From the NCBI RefSeq assembly GCF_049199905.1, contig NZ_JBLZPK010000032.1, positions 62,001-126,000 of the forward strand: a stretch of DNA of 64,000 nucleotides, given 5' to 3'. Numbering within the stretch: position 1 is the first letter of the stretch; every line of letters starts with the position of its first letter. The position numbers and the translations under genes are program-made. Source of the stretch: Shinella sp032095155 (GTDB taxonomy: Bacteria > Pseudomonadota > Alphaproteobacteria > Rhizobiales > Rhizobiaceae). The notes under the pieces were generated by a model. That model had not been told where the DNA came from. It did not search any database and saw nothing but the letters and a program-made list of their open reading frames with translations. Positions 44,893 through 53,243 of this stretch are shown here, in pieces.

Positions 44893-45783
44893 ATGCCGGA
44901 ACTGCCGGAAGTGGAAACGGTCAAGCGCGGCCTCGCCCCCGTCATGGAAGGGTCGAAAATCCGCCGGGCGGAGCTACGCCGTCCGGATCTGCGCTTTCCC
45001 TTTCCGCCCGCCTTCGCCGAAAAGCTGGAGGGACGGCGTGTCACCTCGCTTGGCCGGCGCGCCAAATATCTGCTGATCGATCTCGAGGGCGGCGATGTCG
45101 TCATCGCCCATCTCGGCATGTCCGGCTCGTTCCGGGTGGAGGGGGCGGAGGCCGTCGAGACGCCCGGCGAGTTTCATATGCCGCGCAGCAAGGACACGCG
45201 CCACGACCATGTCGTCTTCCATCTGGAGACGCCGGAGGGTGAACGCCGCGTCGTCTATAACGACCCGCGCCGCTTCGGCTTCATGGATCTGGCCAAGCGC
45301 GAGGACATCGCCGCCCACGCCTTCTTCCGTGATCTCGGCGCCGAACCGACCGGCAACACGCTCGATGCCGATTATATCGCCGCGAAGTTTCGCGGCCGGC
45401 AGACGCCGCTGAAGGCGGCGCTGCTCGACCAGAAGAACATAGCCGGTCTCGGCAACATCTATGTCTGCGAGGCGTTGTGGCGGTCGCATCTGTCGCCGGA
45501 GCGTCATGCCGGCACGCTGGTGACGGCGGCGGGCAAGCCGAAGACGGAGCTTCTGGCGCTGACGGACGCGATCCGCGAGGTCATCGCCGACGCTATCGAA
45601 GCCGGCGGCTCGACCTTGCGCGACCATATCCGCGCCGACGGCTCGCTCGGCTACTTCCAGCATTCCTTTTCCGCCTATGATCGTGCGGGAGAGCCTTGCC
45701 GGACACCCGGCTGCGCGGGCACGATCGGCCGTATCGTGCAGAGCGGGCGGTCGACGTTCTATTGTGCCGATTGCCAGAAATAG
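44893..45783 (+). CDS. mutM: formamidopyrimidine-DNA glycosylase
   Basis: MutM (Fpg) removes 8-oxoguanine and other oxidised purines with an AP-lyase activity. The 296-residue protein has the catalytic MPELPEVE start (Pro2 after Met removal), ADGSLGYFQHSFSAYDR near the C-terminus, and the zinc finger CRTPGCAGTIGRI and FYCADC. It is preceded by AAGGAGAC. It is divergent from ubiE, a conserved rhizobial arrangement. Confidence 0.96.
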   Translation: MPELPEVETVKRGLAPVMEGSKIRRAELRRPDLRFPFPPAFAEKLEGRRVTSLGRRAKYLLIDLEGGDVVIAHLGMSGSFRVEGAEAVETPGEFHMPRSKDTRHDHVVFHLETPEGERRVVYNDPRRFGFMDLAKREDIAAHAFFRDLGAEPTGNTLDADYIAAKFRGRQTPLKAALLDQKNIAGLGNIYVCEALWRSHLSPERHAGTLVTAAGKPKTELLALTDAIREVIADAIEAGGSTLRDHIRADGSLGYFQHSFSAYDRAGEPCRTPGCAGTIGRIVQSGRSTFYCADCQK

Positions 45784-45784
45784 A

Positions 45785-45831
45785 GCCAATGCCAGGAAAA
45801 GTGTGAAGCGGTTTTCCGTTCGGCAGAGCGT
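45785..45831. repeat. degenerate palindromic repeat, copy C
   Basis: Two bases after the mutM stop, CCAATGCC aGG AAAA ... TTTT ... GGCAGAGC keeps the AAAAGTG(T/C)G(A/G)AGCGGTTTT centre of copies A and B but has lost perfect outer arms. It is in the same orientation as copy B. Confidence 0.6.
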
Positions 45832-45852
45832 AACAAAAAAGGAGAGAGACGA

Positions 45853-46626
45853 ATGGCCTATGAAACCCTGCTGGTGGAGACGCGCGGACGCGTCGGCCTC
45901 ATCACGCTCAACCGGCCGCAGGCGCTGAATGCGCTGAACCGCAAGCTGCTGGAGGAGTTGAAGAGCGTGCTTTCAGGCTTCGAGGCGGATGCCGGCATTG
46001 GCGCCATCGTCCTCACCGGCTCGGAAAAAGCCTTTGCCGCCGGTGCTGATATCAAGGAAATGCAGCCCTACGGCTTTGCCAAAGCGGTCGTGGAAGACCT
46101 TGCCGCCGGCTGGGACGAGGTGGCAGCCTGCCGCAAGCCGATGATCGCCGCCGTCAGCGGCTTTGCGCTGGGTGGCGGCTGCGAGGTCGCCATGATGTGC
46201 GATTTCATCATCGCCTCGGAGACGGCGAAATTCGGCCAGCCGGAAATCACGCTCGGCATCATCCCCGGCATGGGCGGCACGCAGCGCCTGACGCGCGCGC
46301 TCGGCAAGTCGAAGGCGATGGACCTGATCCTGACGGGCCGAATGATGGATGCGGCGGAGGCTGAGCGCTGCGGCCTGGTGGCCCGCGTCGTCGCGCCGGA
46401 AAAGCTGATGGACGAGGCGCTGGCGGCGGCGGAAAAGATCGCGGGCTTCTCGCTGCCCTCGACCATGATGGCCAAGGAGGCGGTGAGCCGCGCCTACGAG
46501 ACGGTGTTGTCGGAAGGCATGCGCGCGGAGCGCCGGCTCTTCCATGCGCTCTTCGCCACGGAAGACCAGAAGGAGGGCATGACGGCCTTCATCGAGAAGC
46601 GCAAGCCTGTGTTCGGCAACCGGTGA
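45853..46626 (+). CDS. enoyl-CoA hydratase
   Basis: This 257-residue crotonase-fold enzyme hydrates enoyl-CoA in fatty-acid beta-oxidation. Landmarks are FAAGADIKEMQPY (oxyanion Gly), the second-oxyanion GFALGGGCEVAMMCD and GIIPGMGGTQRLTRALG with catalytic Glu (GMGGTQRL). GGAGAG precedes the ATG. It lies between mutM and rpsT in the same direction; this placement is common in rhizobia. Short-chain hydratase (FadB-like domain or PhaJ-like) is the best guess. Confidence 0.92.
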   Translation: MAYETLLVETRGRVGLITLNRPQALNALNRKLLEELKSVLSGFEADAGIGAIVLTGSEKAFAAGADIKEMQPYGFAKAVVEDLAAGWDEVAACRKPMIAAVSGFALGGGCEVAMMCDFIIASETAKFGQPEITLGIIPGMGGTQRLTRALGKSKAMDLILTGRMMDAAEAERCGLVARVVAPEKLMDEALAAAEKIAGFSLPSTMMAKEAVSRAYETVLSEGMRAERRLFHALFATEDQKEGMTAFIEKRKPVFGNR

Positions 46627-46660
46627 ATCACCCGAGGCGGCGTTTCTTGCAGAATCCGCG

Positions 46661-46689
46661 TTGACGACCCCGCGGTTTCCAGCTATACG
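46661..46689 (+). promoter_or_regulatory. rpsT promoter
   Basis: TTGACG (46661-46666) and TATACG (46684-46689) stand exactly 17 bases apart, a near-consensus vegetative promoter, in the gap after the enoyl-CoA hydratase stop. The transcript would have a leader of about 125 bases before rpsT. Confidence 0.7.
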
Positions 46690-46818
46690 CCGCCCACAGT
46701 TTGGAAAGCCGAATTCTGAGGTTTTCCGATATTGCTCCCGAATTGCTTGGATGACAGGTCGCAGTGACCCGGCACGGCGAGGGTGGAGTTCGTGTCAGAT
46801 TTCTGAAGAGAGGCATAC

Positions 46819-47088
46819 ATGGCCAATACAAGCTCGGCAAAGAAGGCGACCCGCAAGATCGCCGCGCGCACTGCAGTCAACAAGTCGCGCCGTTCGCGCG
46901 TCCGCAACTTCATCCGCAAGGTCGAAGAAGCCATCGCTTCCGGCGACCAGGCTTCGGCCGCTGCCGCCCTCAAGGCTGCACAGCCGGAACTGATGCGCGC
47001 TGCCACCAAGGGCGTGCTTCATTCCAACACGGCTTCCCGCAAGGTTTCGCGTCTCGCAAACCGCGTCAAGACGATGACGGCAGCCTGA
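46819..47088 (+). CDS. rpsT: 30S ribosomal protein S20
   Basis: This small basic protein of 89 residues binds 16S rRNA early in 30S assembly. The sequence ANTSSAKKATRKIAARTAVN then SRRSRVRNFIRKVEEAI and GVLHSNTASRKVSRLA is clearly S20. It has its own promoter and a strong terminator. rpsT directly before dnaA is typical of rhizobia. Confidence 0.97.
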   Translation: MANTSSAKKATRKIAARTAVNKSRRSRVRNFIRKVEEAIASGDQASAAAALKAAQPELMRAATKGVLHSNTASRKVSRLANRVKTMTAA

Positions 47089-47118
47089 TCAGCTCCACCT
47101 GAGCTATGCAATATTAGT

Positions 47119-47150
47119 AAAAGCCCGGCGCCTGCGCCGGGCTTTTTGTT
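47119..47150 (+). terminator. rpsT rho-independent terminator
   Basis: AAAGCCCGGCGC and its complement GCGCCGGGCTTT form a perfect GC-rich stem with loop CT, ending in TTTTTGTTTTG. It stands about 30 bases after the rpsT stop. Confidence 0.92.
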
Positions 47151-47945
47151 TTGTTTTTCGGGCTTGCTATGGTTAACGTGCACGGCTCGATCGTGTCAAA
47201 AGAGTGACGAAGAAAACTCTTTAAATTCAGTTACTTGTGGGAGGTTATCCCGCCTCGGTACCCCTTTCGTAGCGGGAGTTTGACAGCAATTTGAGTCAAG
47301 CGAATTTTTATTTTTTTCGTTTTTCCCGCGCTGCGAAACCCACCCGAAAACAAAGCCATTGATTCCTAACGGATTCTGTTGAGAGGGGGGCTTTCCGAGT
47401 CAAAAACGCTCTTCCGAGTCAACGCCTGCCCCTTAATTTTGCGTAAAATTCGTGATTGATCTTGGGGCATGATCCTGCCTAAATGCTTTCCACAGGGGGC
47501 GCGGACATATCCCGAAAATGATCGCCGGCAAGACTGTCTCACAAGGCAGCGGTGGTTGTTTGTTCTCTGTAGCGGAGCGGCCCACGCTTCGTAAAATCAT
47601 CAAACCGGCAGAGCTTGCCCCAGGTGCCCCTGGCACACTGGCAGGGCTTTTTGCGACTTCGGTCGCGCCGGGCGAAAGCCGCGAGGACGGCCGTGATGAA
47701 CGCGGGCATGCCTGCCGGACGCTCAACGAGGGAGCGGATGGTGTGGCTCACAAACGGACCAAGCGGATCGGGCATGACGCCGGATCTTTCGAGGCCCGAC
47801 TTGTGTTTGACAAACAGGACCGTGCTGAAGGTAGGGGGTCGGCACTGTCAGGGACACCAGAACCCGTTCGGGCGATTGGCTCGACACGGACGGGCGATGG
47901 CAAACATGGAAGGCGTCGGCAGAACTGCCGGCGTGGCGAAGAAGC
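47151..47945 (+). promoter_or_regulatory. long dnaA leader/promoter region with clustered GANTC sites
   Basis: About 795 bases separate the rpsT terminator from dnaA. The first half is AT-rich and holds five GANTC sites (47293, 47361, 47372, 47397, 47416), four within 60 bases. An 11-base direct repeat TTCCGAGTCAA occurs at 47393 and 47412. A plausible promoter is TTGATC (47456) with TAAATG (47480), and CTTTCCACA at 47486 resembles a DnaA box (7 of 9). I see no convincing gene; a 143-codon frame at 47518-47949 overlaps dnaA's start but lacks family features. Confidence 0.7.
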
Positions 47946-49520
47946 ATGAAAGAAGGCGGCAAGATGCAAATGAATACGGCCAGGACGACTGGTGCATTCG
48001 CGAACGGGGAAAATGCACTCAAGGCGCTTCCGAAAGAAGAAGTGCGCGCGGCGGGGGTTCCATCCGATATGAAGCAGGACGCGATTTTCGAGCGGGTCAG
48101 CGCGCGCCTTAAAGCGCAGGTCGGTCCGGACGTCTTCGCAAGCTGGTTCGGTCGGCTGAAGATCCACTCCGTCTCGAAGAGCGTCGTGCGCCTGTCTGTG
48201 CCCACGACATTTCTGAAGTCCTGGATCAACAACCGCTATCTCGATCTCATCACCAGCTTGTTCCAGCAGGAGGATGCCGAAATCCTCAAGGTGGAAATCC
48301 TGGTGCGCACCGCCACCCGCGGCGTGCGTCCCGGCAGCCTCGACGAGGCCGTTGCCGTTGCCGAACCCGCACCGCAGGCCCAGCCGCGCCGCGCCGCCGG
48401 TGGCCCGCAGCCCGTCGCCAATGCCATTGCTTCGATTGCGCCTGCAGCCCAGCCGCGCGCCCAGCACACCGGCCCGCTCTTCGGCTCCCCGCTCGATCAG
48501 CGCTACACGTTCGATGCCTTCGTCGAGGGCACGTCGAACCGCGTCGCCCTTGCCGCCGCCCGCACCATCGCGGAAGCCGGTGCCGGCGCCGTGCGCTTCA
48601 ACCCGCTCTTCGTCCATTCCAGCGTCGGCCTCGGCAAGACGCATCTTCTGCAGGCCATCGCGCTCGGTGCGCTTTCCAGCGCCCGCAATCCGCGCGTCGT
48701 CTATCTGACGGCCGAATATTTCATGTGGCGCTTCGCGACCGCGATCCGCGACAATGACGCGCTCTCGCTGAAGGAGACGCTGCGCAACATCGATCTCCTG
48801 ATCATCGACGACATGCAGTTCCTGCAGGGGAATTCGATCCAGAACGAGTTCTGCCATCTGCTCAACATGCTGCTCGATTCCGCCAAGCAGGTCGTCGTCG
48901 CCGCCGACCGCGCACCGTGGGAACTGGAATCGCTCGATCCGCGCGTGCGTTCGCGCCTCCAGGGTGGCGTCGCCATCGAGATGGAAGCGCCCGACTACGA
49001 GATGCGCCTCGAAATCCTCAAGCGCCGCCTGGCCGCAGCCCAGCAGGAAGACGGCTCGCTCGATATCTCGCCGGAAATTCTGAGCCACGTCGCCCGCAAC
49101 ATCACGGCCAGCGGTCGCGAGCTGGAAGGCGCCTTCAATCAGCTGCTGTTTCGCCGCTCCTTCGAGCCGAACCTGACGATCGAGCGCGTCGACGAACTGC
49201 TCGGCCATCTCGTCGCAGCCGGCGAGCCGCGCCGCGTGCGCATCGAGGACATCCAGCGCGTCGTTGCCAAGCATTACAACGTCTCGCGCCAGGAGCTGGT
49301 CTCGAACCGCCGCACCCGCGTCATCGTCAAGCCGCGCCAGATCGCCATGTATCTGTCGAAGACGCTGACGCCACGCTCCTTCCCGGAAATCGGCCGCCGT
49401 TTTGGCGGACGCGACCACACGACCGTGCTGCATGCAGTGCGCAAGATCGAGGAACTGATCTCGGGCGATACCAAGCTCAGCCACGAGATCGAGCTTCTGA
49501 AGCGCCTGATCAACGAATAG
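47946..49520 (+). CDS. dnaA: chromosomal replication initiator protein DnaA
   Basis: DnaA is the AAA+ initiator that melts the replication origin. The 524-residue product has domain I (ERVSARLKAQVGPDVFASWF), an extended proline/alanine-rich linker (about 120-180), the ATPase with Walker A HSSVGLGKTHLL (226-237), IIDDMQFLQG, and domain IV with the signature GRDHTTVLHAVRKIEEL. Starts at 47946 or the ATG at 47964 (MQMNTAR) are both possible. The origin is probably elsewhere (near hemE in rhizobia). Confidence 0.97.
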   Translation: MKEGGKMQMNTARTTGAFANGENALKALPKEEVRAAGVPSDMKQDAIFERVSARLKAQVGPDVFASWFGRLKIHSVSKSVVRLSVPTTFLKSWINNRYLDLITSLFQQEDAEILKVEILVRTATRGVRPGSLDEAVAVAEPAPQAQPRRAAGGPQPVANAIASIAPAAQPRAQHTGPLFGSPLDQRYTFDAFVEGTSNRVALAAARTIAEAGAGAVRFNPLFVHSSVGLGKTHLLQAIALGALSSARNPRVVYLTAEYFMWRFATAIRDNDALSLKETLRNIDLLIIDDMQFLQGNSIQNEFCHLLNMLLDSAKQVVVAADRAPWELESLDPRVRSRLQGGVAIEMEAPDYEMRLEILKRRLAAAQQEDGSLDISPEILSHVARNITASGRELEGAFNQLLFRRSFEPNLTIERVDELLGHLVAAGEPRRVRIEDIQRVVAKHYNVSRQELVSNRRTRVIVKPRQIAMYLSKTLTPRSFPEIGRRFGGRDHTTVLHAVRKIEELISGDTKLSHEIELLKRLINE

Positions 49521-49540
49521 GCCCTTTGCCCTTTAGCGCG

Positions 49541-49580
49541 ACGCCGTGCCGTCCTCTGGACGCGCACGGCGTTTCTCTTT
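49541..49580 (+). terminator. dnaA terminator, extended stem
   Basis: ACGCCGTGC (49541-49549) pairs with GCACGGCGT (49564-49572); inside, CGTCC pairs with GGACG over a TCT loop with one bulge. It is followed by TTCTCTTT. Stem of 14 pairs after the dnaA stop. Confidence 0.85.
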
Positions 49581-49591
49581 GAGAGACCGGC

Positions 49592-50092
49592 ATGCGACTG
49601 CTCGTCACCTATATGCACCTGCGCGAACCGCCGGCGAACCGTGCGGCTCTGCCAGTGCCGGCCGTCAATCTCGCGTTTCAGCCGGAACGCCTCTCGATCG
49701 AAGACTATCTAGCGATCTACCGGGAGATCGGCACGCCGCTCACCTGGGATTCCCGCCTGCACATGCCGCAGGCAGCGTTGGCGGCCTTCCTGTCTGCGTT
49801 TTCGACGGCGACCTTCGTCCTGCGCGAGGAGGGGCGGGCGATAGGCCTCTGCGAATTCGATGCCATCGATACCGAGGATATCGAACTTACGCATTTCGGT
49901 CTCATCCCGGCCGCCTATGGCCGGCGCATCGGCCCCTGGCTGCTCGACACGGCGCTGCGGGCCGTCTGGCGTGAGGCGACGCGGCGGATCTGGCTGCATA
50001 CCGATACCAACGACCACCCGAAGGCGCAGGTGACCTACAGGCGGGCAGGTTTCGAGATTTACAAAGAGCAGATGGAAGATTTTCCGGATTAG
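49592..50092 (+). CDS. GNAT-family N-acetyltransferase
   Basis: This 166-residue protein has the short GNAT core: IELTHFGLIPAAYGRRIGPWL with the acetyl-CoA loop GRRIGPWLLDTAL and the C-terminal TYRRAGFEIYKEQ. Substrate unknown. It has MRLLVTYMHLREPP at its start, an unusual lead-in. Its last four bases overlap the end of the LysR gene on the other strand. Confidence 0.82.
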   Translation: MRLLVTYMHLREPPANRAALPVPAVNLAFQPERLSIEDYLAIYREIGTPLTWDSRLHMPQAALAAFLSAFSTATFVLREEGRAIGLCEFDAIDTEDIELTHFGLIPAAYGRRIGPWLLDTALRAVWREATRRIWLHTDTNDHPKAQVTYRRAGFEIYKEQMEDFPD

Positions 50093-50985
50093 CTGCCGCG
50101 CACCGCACGGGCCTCTTCCGTCAGCCATTGCCGGAGGCTGGCGACGGCCGGGCGATCCAGCGCGCCGGGCGGATAGACGATGTAGTAGGCGAGCCCTGTC
50201 GCGACCCCTCTCGAGAAGGGCGCAACCAGCCGGCGTTCCTGGATTTCCCGCGCCACCAGTGACAGCCGCACCAGCACCACGCCATCGCCCGCCTTCGCCG
50301 CTTCGATTGCGCCGTTGCTGTCGGTGAAGACGGGGCCGCGCTGGGCGTCGATCTCGGTGATGCCGTTGGATTCCAGCCAGAGCCGCCAATCCTGCCGGTG
50401 CACGTCGTGGATCAGCACATGCTTGCCGAGGTCACCAGGCTCGTCGAGCGGTATCCGCTCGCGCAGGGAAGGCGCGATGACAGGCACGAGGTCGTCGTCC
50501 AGCAGCCTTTCGCTCACCAGGCCCTCATAGCGGCCGAAACCATGGCGGATCGCGATATCGACGCCGTCGCGGGCGAAATCGACGAGGCGGTTGGAGGCGC
50601 TGATGCGGATATCGGCGCCGGGCAGGCTCTCCTCGAATTTCGGCAGGCGCGGCACCAGCCATTGCGCGGCAAAAGTCGGCGTGCAGCTGATCAGCAGCGT
50701 GGACGGCGAGCGCGCCCGGATCAGCAGTTCCTCCGTCGCCTCGCGCATCAGCCGGAAGGCCGAGCGCATGGCCTTGAAGTAGCCTTCGCCATCGTCCGTC
50801 AGGATCAGCCGGCGCGGCTTGCGCTCGAAGAGCCGAACGCCGAGCGCTTCTTCGAGGTCACGGATCTGCAGGCTGACGGCGCCGGGCGTGACCGAAAGCT
50901 CGTCGGCGGCAAGTGTGACGGACAGATGCCGCGCCGTCGCCTCGAAGGCGCGCAGGCCGGACAGAGAGGGGAGGCGACCGTTCAT
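50089..50985 (-). CDS. GcvA-like LysR-family transcriptional regulator
   Basis: This 298-residue LysR protein has an N-terminal winged helix-turn-helix (LSGLRAFEATARHLSVTLAAD then ELSVTPGAVSLQIRDLE, key parts FEATARHLS and VTPGAVSLQIRDLE) and a GcvA-type effector domain. It is divergent from an EamA exporter gene with 137 bases between, so it probably regulates that gene. An inverted repeat (TTTCCT/AGGAAA) lies at 50994-51015. Confidence 0.9.
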   Translation of the reverse strand: MNGRLPSLSGLRAFEATARHLSVTLAADELSVTPGAVSLQIRDLEEALGVRLFERKPRRLILTDDGEGYFKAMRSAFRLMREATEELLIRARSPSTLLISCTPTFAAQWLVPRLPKFEESLPGADIRISASNRLVDFARDGVDIAIRHGFGRYEGLVSERLLDDDLVPVIAPSLRERIPLDEPGDLGKHVLIHDVHRQDWRLWLESNGITEIDAQRGPVFTDSNGAIEAAKAGDGVVLVRLSLVAREIQERRLVAPFSRGVATGLAYYIVYPPGALDRPAVASLRQWLTEEARAVRGS

Positions 50986-50993
50986 GATTTAGT

Positions 50994-51015
50994 TTTCCTC
51001 GCTGATATCAGGAAA
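50994..51015. promoter_or_regulatory. candidate LysR operator between the LysR and EamA genes
   Basis: TTTCCT (50994-50999) and AGGAAA (51010-51015) are inverted arms with a 10-base spacer containing GATATC, so the whole site is an imperfect palindrome. The left arm is also the reverse of the LysR Shine-Dalgarno (AGGAAA), so part of the symmetry has another cause. Confidence 0.35.
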
Positions 51016-51122
51016 TATGATCGTTTGTCTCAGGCGGAAATTACCGGAATGATAGCGCAAATTCCGGTGCGTCACATCCGGCCTTTTCATCCGGTTTAGA
51101 AAAAATCTCTGAGGATACCATC

Positions 51123-52046
51123 ATGTCAAACCGTCCTATGACGACGATCGAATGGGGCCTGCTCATCGCGCTTTCCGCGCTCTGGGGCGGCTCTTTCCTG
51201 TTCAACGGCATTCTCGTGCGCGAGCTGCCGCCGCTCACCATCGTCGCCGCCCGCGTGGCGCTGGCGGCGATTGCGCTCTGGACCATCGTGCGCCTGTCTG
51301 GCCATGCCGTGCCGCGCGGCCGCGAGGTCTGGCTCGCCTTTCTCGGTATGGGCGTGCTGAACAATGTCATCCCCTTCTCGCTGATCGTCTGGGGCCAGAC
51401 GCATATCGCCAGTGGCCTCGCTTCCATCCTCAACGCCACGACGCCGCTCTTCGCCGTCATCGTTGCCCATGTGCTGACGGAGGACGAGAAGATGACGGGT
51501 GGCCGGCTGGTGGGCGTGCTCGTCGGTTTTGCCGGTGTGGCGCTGATGATCGGCCCTTCGGTGCTGTCGGATCTCGGCACGAATGTGCTGGCGCAGCTGG
51601 CCGTACTGGGGGCTGCCGTGTCCTATGCCTTTGCCGGTATCTGGGGCCGCCGTTTCCGCCGCATGGGCCTGCCGCCGCTGCTGCCGGCTGCAGGGCAGGT
51701 GACGGCCTCCGCGCTGATCATGCTGCCCGTGGCGCTGGTCGTCGATCGTCCCTGGACGTTGGCCATGCCCTCGCACGAGGCCTGGCTCGCGCTGTTCGGC
51801 CTTGCCGTGCTCGCCACAGCCCTCGCCTATGTCATCTTCTTCCGCATCCTTGCGACGGCGGGGGCTACGAACCTGATGCTGGTGACCTTCCTCATCCCCG
51901 TCAGTGCCATCCTGCTCGGCGCGCTGGTTCTGGGCGAGGTGCTGGCGCCGAAGCATTTTGCCGGCATGGCGCTGATCGCCGTCGGCCTTGCAGCCATCGA
52001 CGGGCGGGTGTTCAAGATGTTTGCGGACAAGCGCCGGTCGGCCTAG
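51123..52046 (+). CDS. EamA-family (DMT) exporter
   Basis: This 307-residue membrane protein has ten hydrophobic segments in two EamA repeats: WGLLIALSALWGGSFLFNGI at the start (key part LWGGSFLFNG) and VSYAFAGIWGRRFRRMG in the second half, with LLGALVLGEVLAPKHFAGM. Drug/metabolite transporters export amino acids or other small molecules. GAGGAT is upstream. Its last four bases overlap hemW on the other strand. Substrate unknown; regulation by the divergent LysR gene is likely. Confidence 0.9.
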   Translation: MSNRPMTTIEWGLLIALSALWGGSFLFNGILVRELPPLTIVAARVALAAIALWTIVRLSGHAVPRGREVWLAFLGMGVLNNVIPFSLIVWGQTHIASGLASILNATTPLFAVIVAHVLTEDEKMTGGRLVGVLVGFAGVALMIGPSVLSDLGTNVLAQLAVLGAAVSYAFAGIWGRRFRRMGLPPLLPAAGQVTASALIMLPVALVVDRPWTLAMPSHEAWLALFGLAVLATALAYVIFFRILATAGATNLMLVTFLIPVSAILLGALVLGEVLAPKHFAGMALIAVGLAAIDGRVFKMFADKRRSA

Positions 52047-53236
52047 CAGGCGAGGTCGGCCACCACGGCATCGAGGATCAGCATTCCCGCCGGCGTGCAG
52101 CGCAGGCGGGAATTGCCGAGGCGCTCGATGAAGCCGTGCTCGATGAGGAACTGTTCGCGATCCGGGTCCGGCTCGCGGCCGGACAGGGCCTGCCAGCGCA
52201 CGAGATCGATACCCTCTTTGAGGCGAAGGCCCATCAGCAGCAGCTCGTCGGCCTGCGCCTCGCGCTCCAGCAGCTCCTGGTCGACCATGCCGTGGCCCTC
52301 GGCCTCGACGAGGCTTAGCCAGCCCTCCGGCTTGCGCTCCGTGGCGGTCGCGATCTTCGCGCCGCCGGTCGTCAGCCGGCCATGCGCGCCGGGGCCGATG
52401 CCGACATAGTCGCCATAACGCCAGTAGGTGAGGTTGTGGCGGCTCTCGGAGCCGGGGCGGGCATGATTGGAGACCTCGTAGGCCGGCATGCCCTCGCGCT
52501 CGGTGATCTCCTGCGTCGCTTCGTAGAGCACGGCGGATTGCTCGCCGTCGGGCACGATCAGCTTGCCGGCCTTGTGCAGGCCGTAGAAGGGCGTGCCCTC
52601 CTCGATGGTGAGCTGGTAGAGCGAGAGATGGTCGACGGCGTAGGAGACGGCCTCCCTCAGCTCGCGGTCCCATTCCTCGACGGTCTGGTTGGGGCGGGCA
52701 TAGATGAGGTCGAAGGACATGCGCGGAAAGATTTCTCGCGCGAGGCGGATGGCTTTCAGCGCATCGGCGACGTCATGCAGCCGCCCGAGGAATTTCAGGT
52801 CCCGGTCGTTCAGCGCCTGAACGCCAAGCGAGACGCGGTTGACGCCGGCCGCCCGGTAGCCGCGGAAACGCTCGGCCTCCACGCTGGAGGGATTGGCCTC
52901 CATGGTGATCTCGATGCCATCGGGCACATGCCAGTGGCGGGCGATGCCGTTGAGGATCGCGTCCACCGTCTCCGGCGCCATCAGCGAGGGCGTGCCGCCG
53001 CCCATGAAGATGCTGGTGACGGTGCGCGAGCCGGTGAGCCGGCGCATTGTCGCCATTTCCTTCAGGAAGGCCTGCACGAAGCGCGGCTGGTCGACCGGCT
53101 GGTGGCGCACATGGCTGTTGAAGTCGCAATAGGGGCATTTGGCGGCACAGAACGGCCAGTGCACATAGATGCCGAAGCCGGGATCGGAGAGATCCGCTGC
53201 CGAACTCGGCCGCATGTCGAAGGGCACTGCCGTCAT
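52043..53236 (-). CDS. hemW: radical-SAM haem chaperone HemW
   Basis: HemW is a radical-SAM-family haem-binding protein, formerly annotated as coproporphyrinogen oxidase HemN. The 397-residue protein has the CxxxCxxC motif FCAAKCPYCDFN with Cys30, 34 and 37, and FMGGGTPSL, NRVSLGVQAL and the C-terminal HemN-like domain. It is nearer HemW than HemN because the fourth cysteine after the CxxxCxxC motif is absent (CDFN). rdgB lies seven bases upstream in the same direction. Confidence 0.9.
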   Translation of the reverse strand: MTAVPFDMRPSSAADLSDPGFGIYVHWPFCAAKCPYCDFNSHVRHQPVDQPRFVQAFLKEMATMRRLTGSRTVTSIFMGGGTPSLMAPETVDAILNGIARHWHVPDGIEITMEANPSSVEAERFRGYRAAGVNRVSLGVQALNDRDLKFLGRLHDVADALKAIRLAREIFPRMSFDLIYARPNQTVEEWDRELREAVSYAVDHLSLYQLTIEEGTPFYGLHKAGKLIVPDGEQSAVLYEATQEITEREGMPAYEVSNHARPGSESRHNLTYWRYGDYVGIGPGAHGRLTTGGAKIATATERKPEGWLSLVEAEGHGMVDQELLEREAQADELLLMGLRLKEGIDLVRWQALSGREPDPDREQFLIEHGFIERLGNSRLRCTPAGMLILDAVVADLAC

Positions 53237-53243
53237 GGATCGT

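Noticed and set aside
47151..47945. Replication origin (oriC) next to dnaA
   Set aside because: There is only one weak DnaA-like box. In rhizobia the origin lies near hemE, not near dnaA.
47518..47949. 143-codon frame in the dnaA leader that overlaps the dnaA start by ATGA
   Set aside because: No domain, arginine- and glycine-rich translation, no visible Shine-Dalgarno, and the leader is the expected non-coding promoter region. Kept only as part of the leader.
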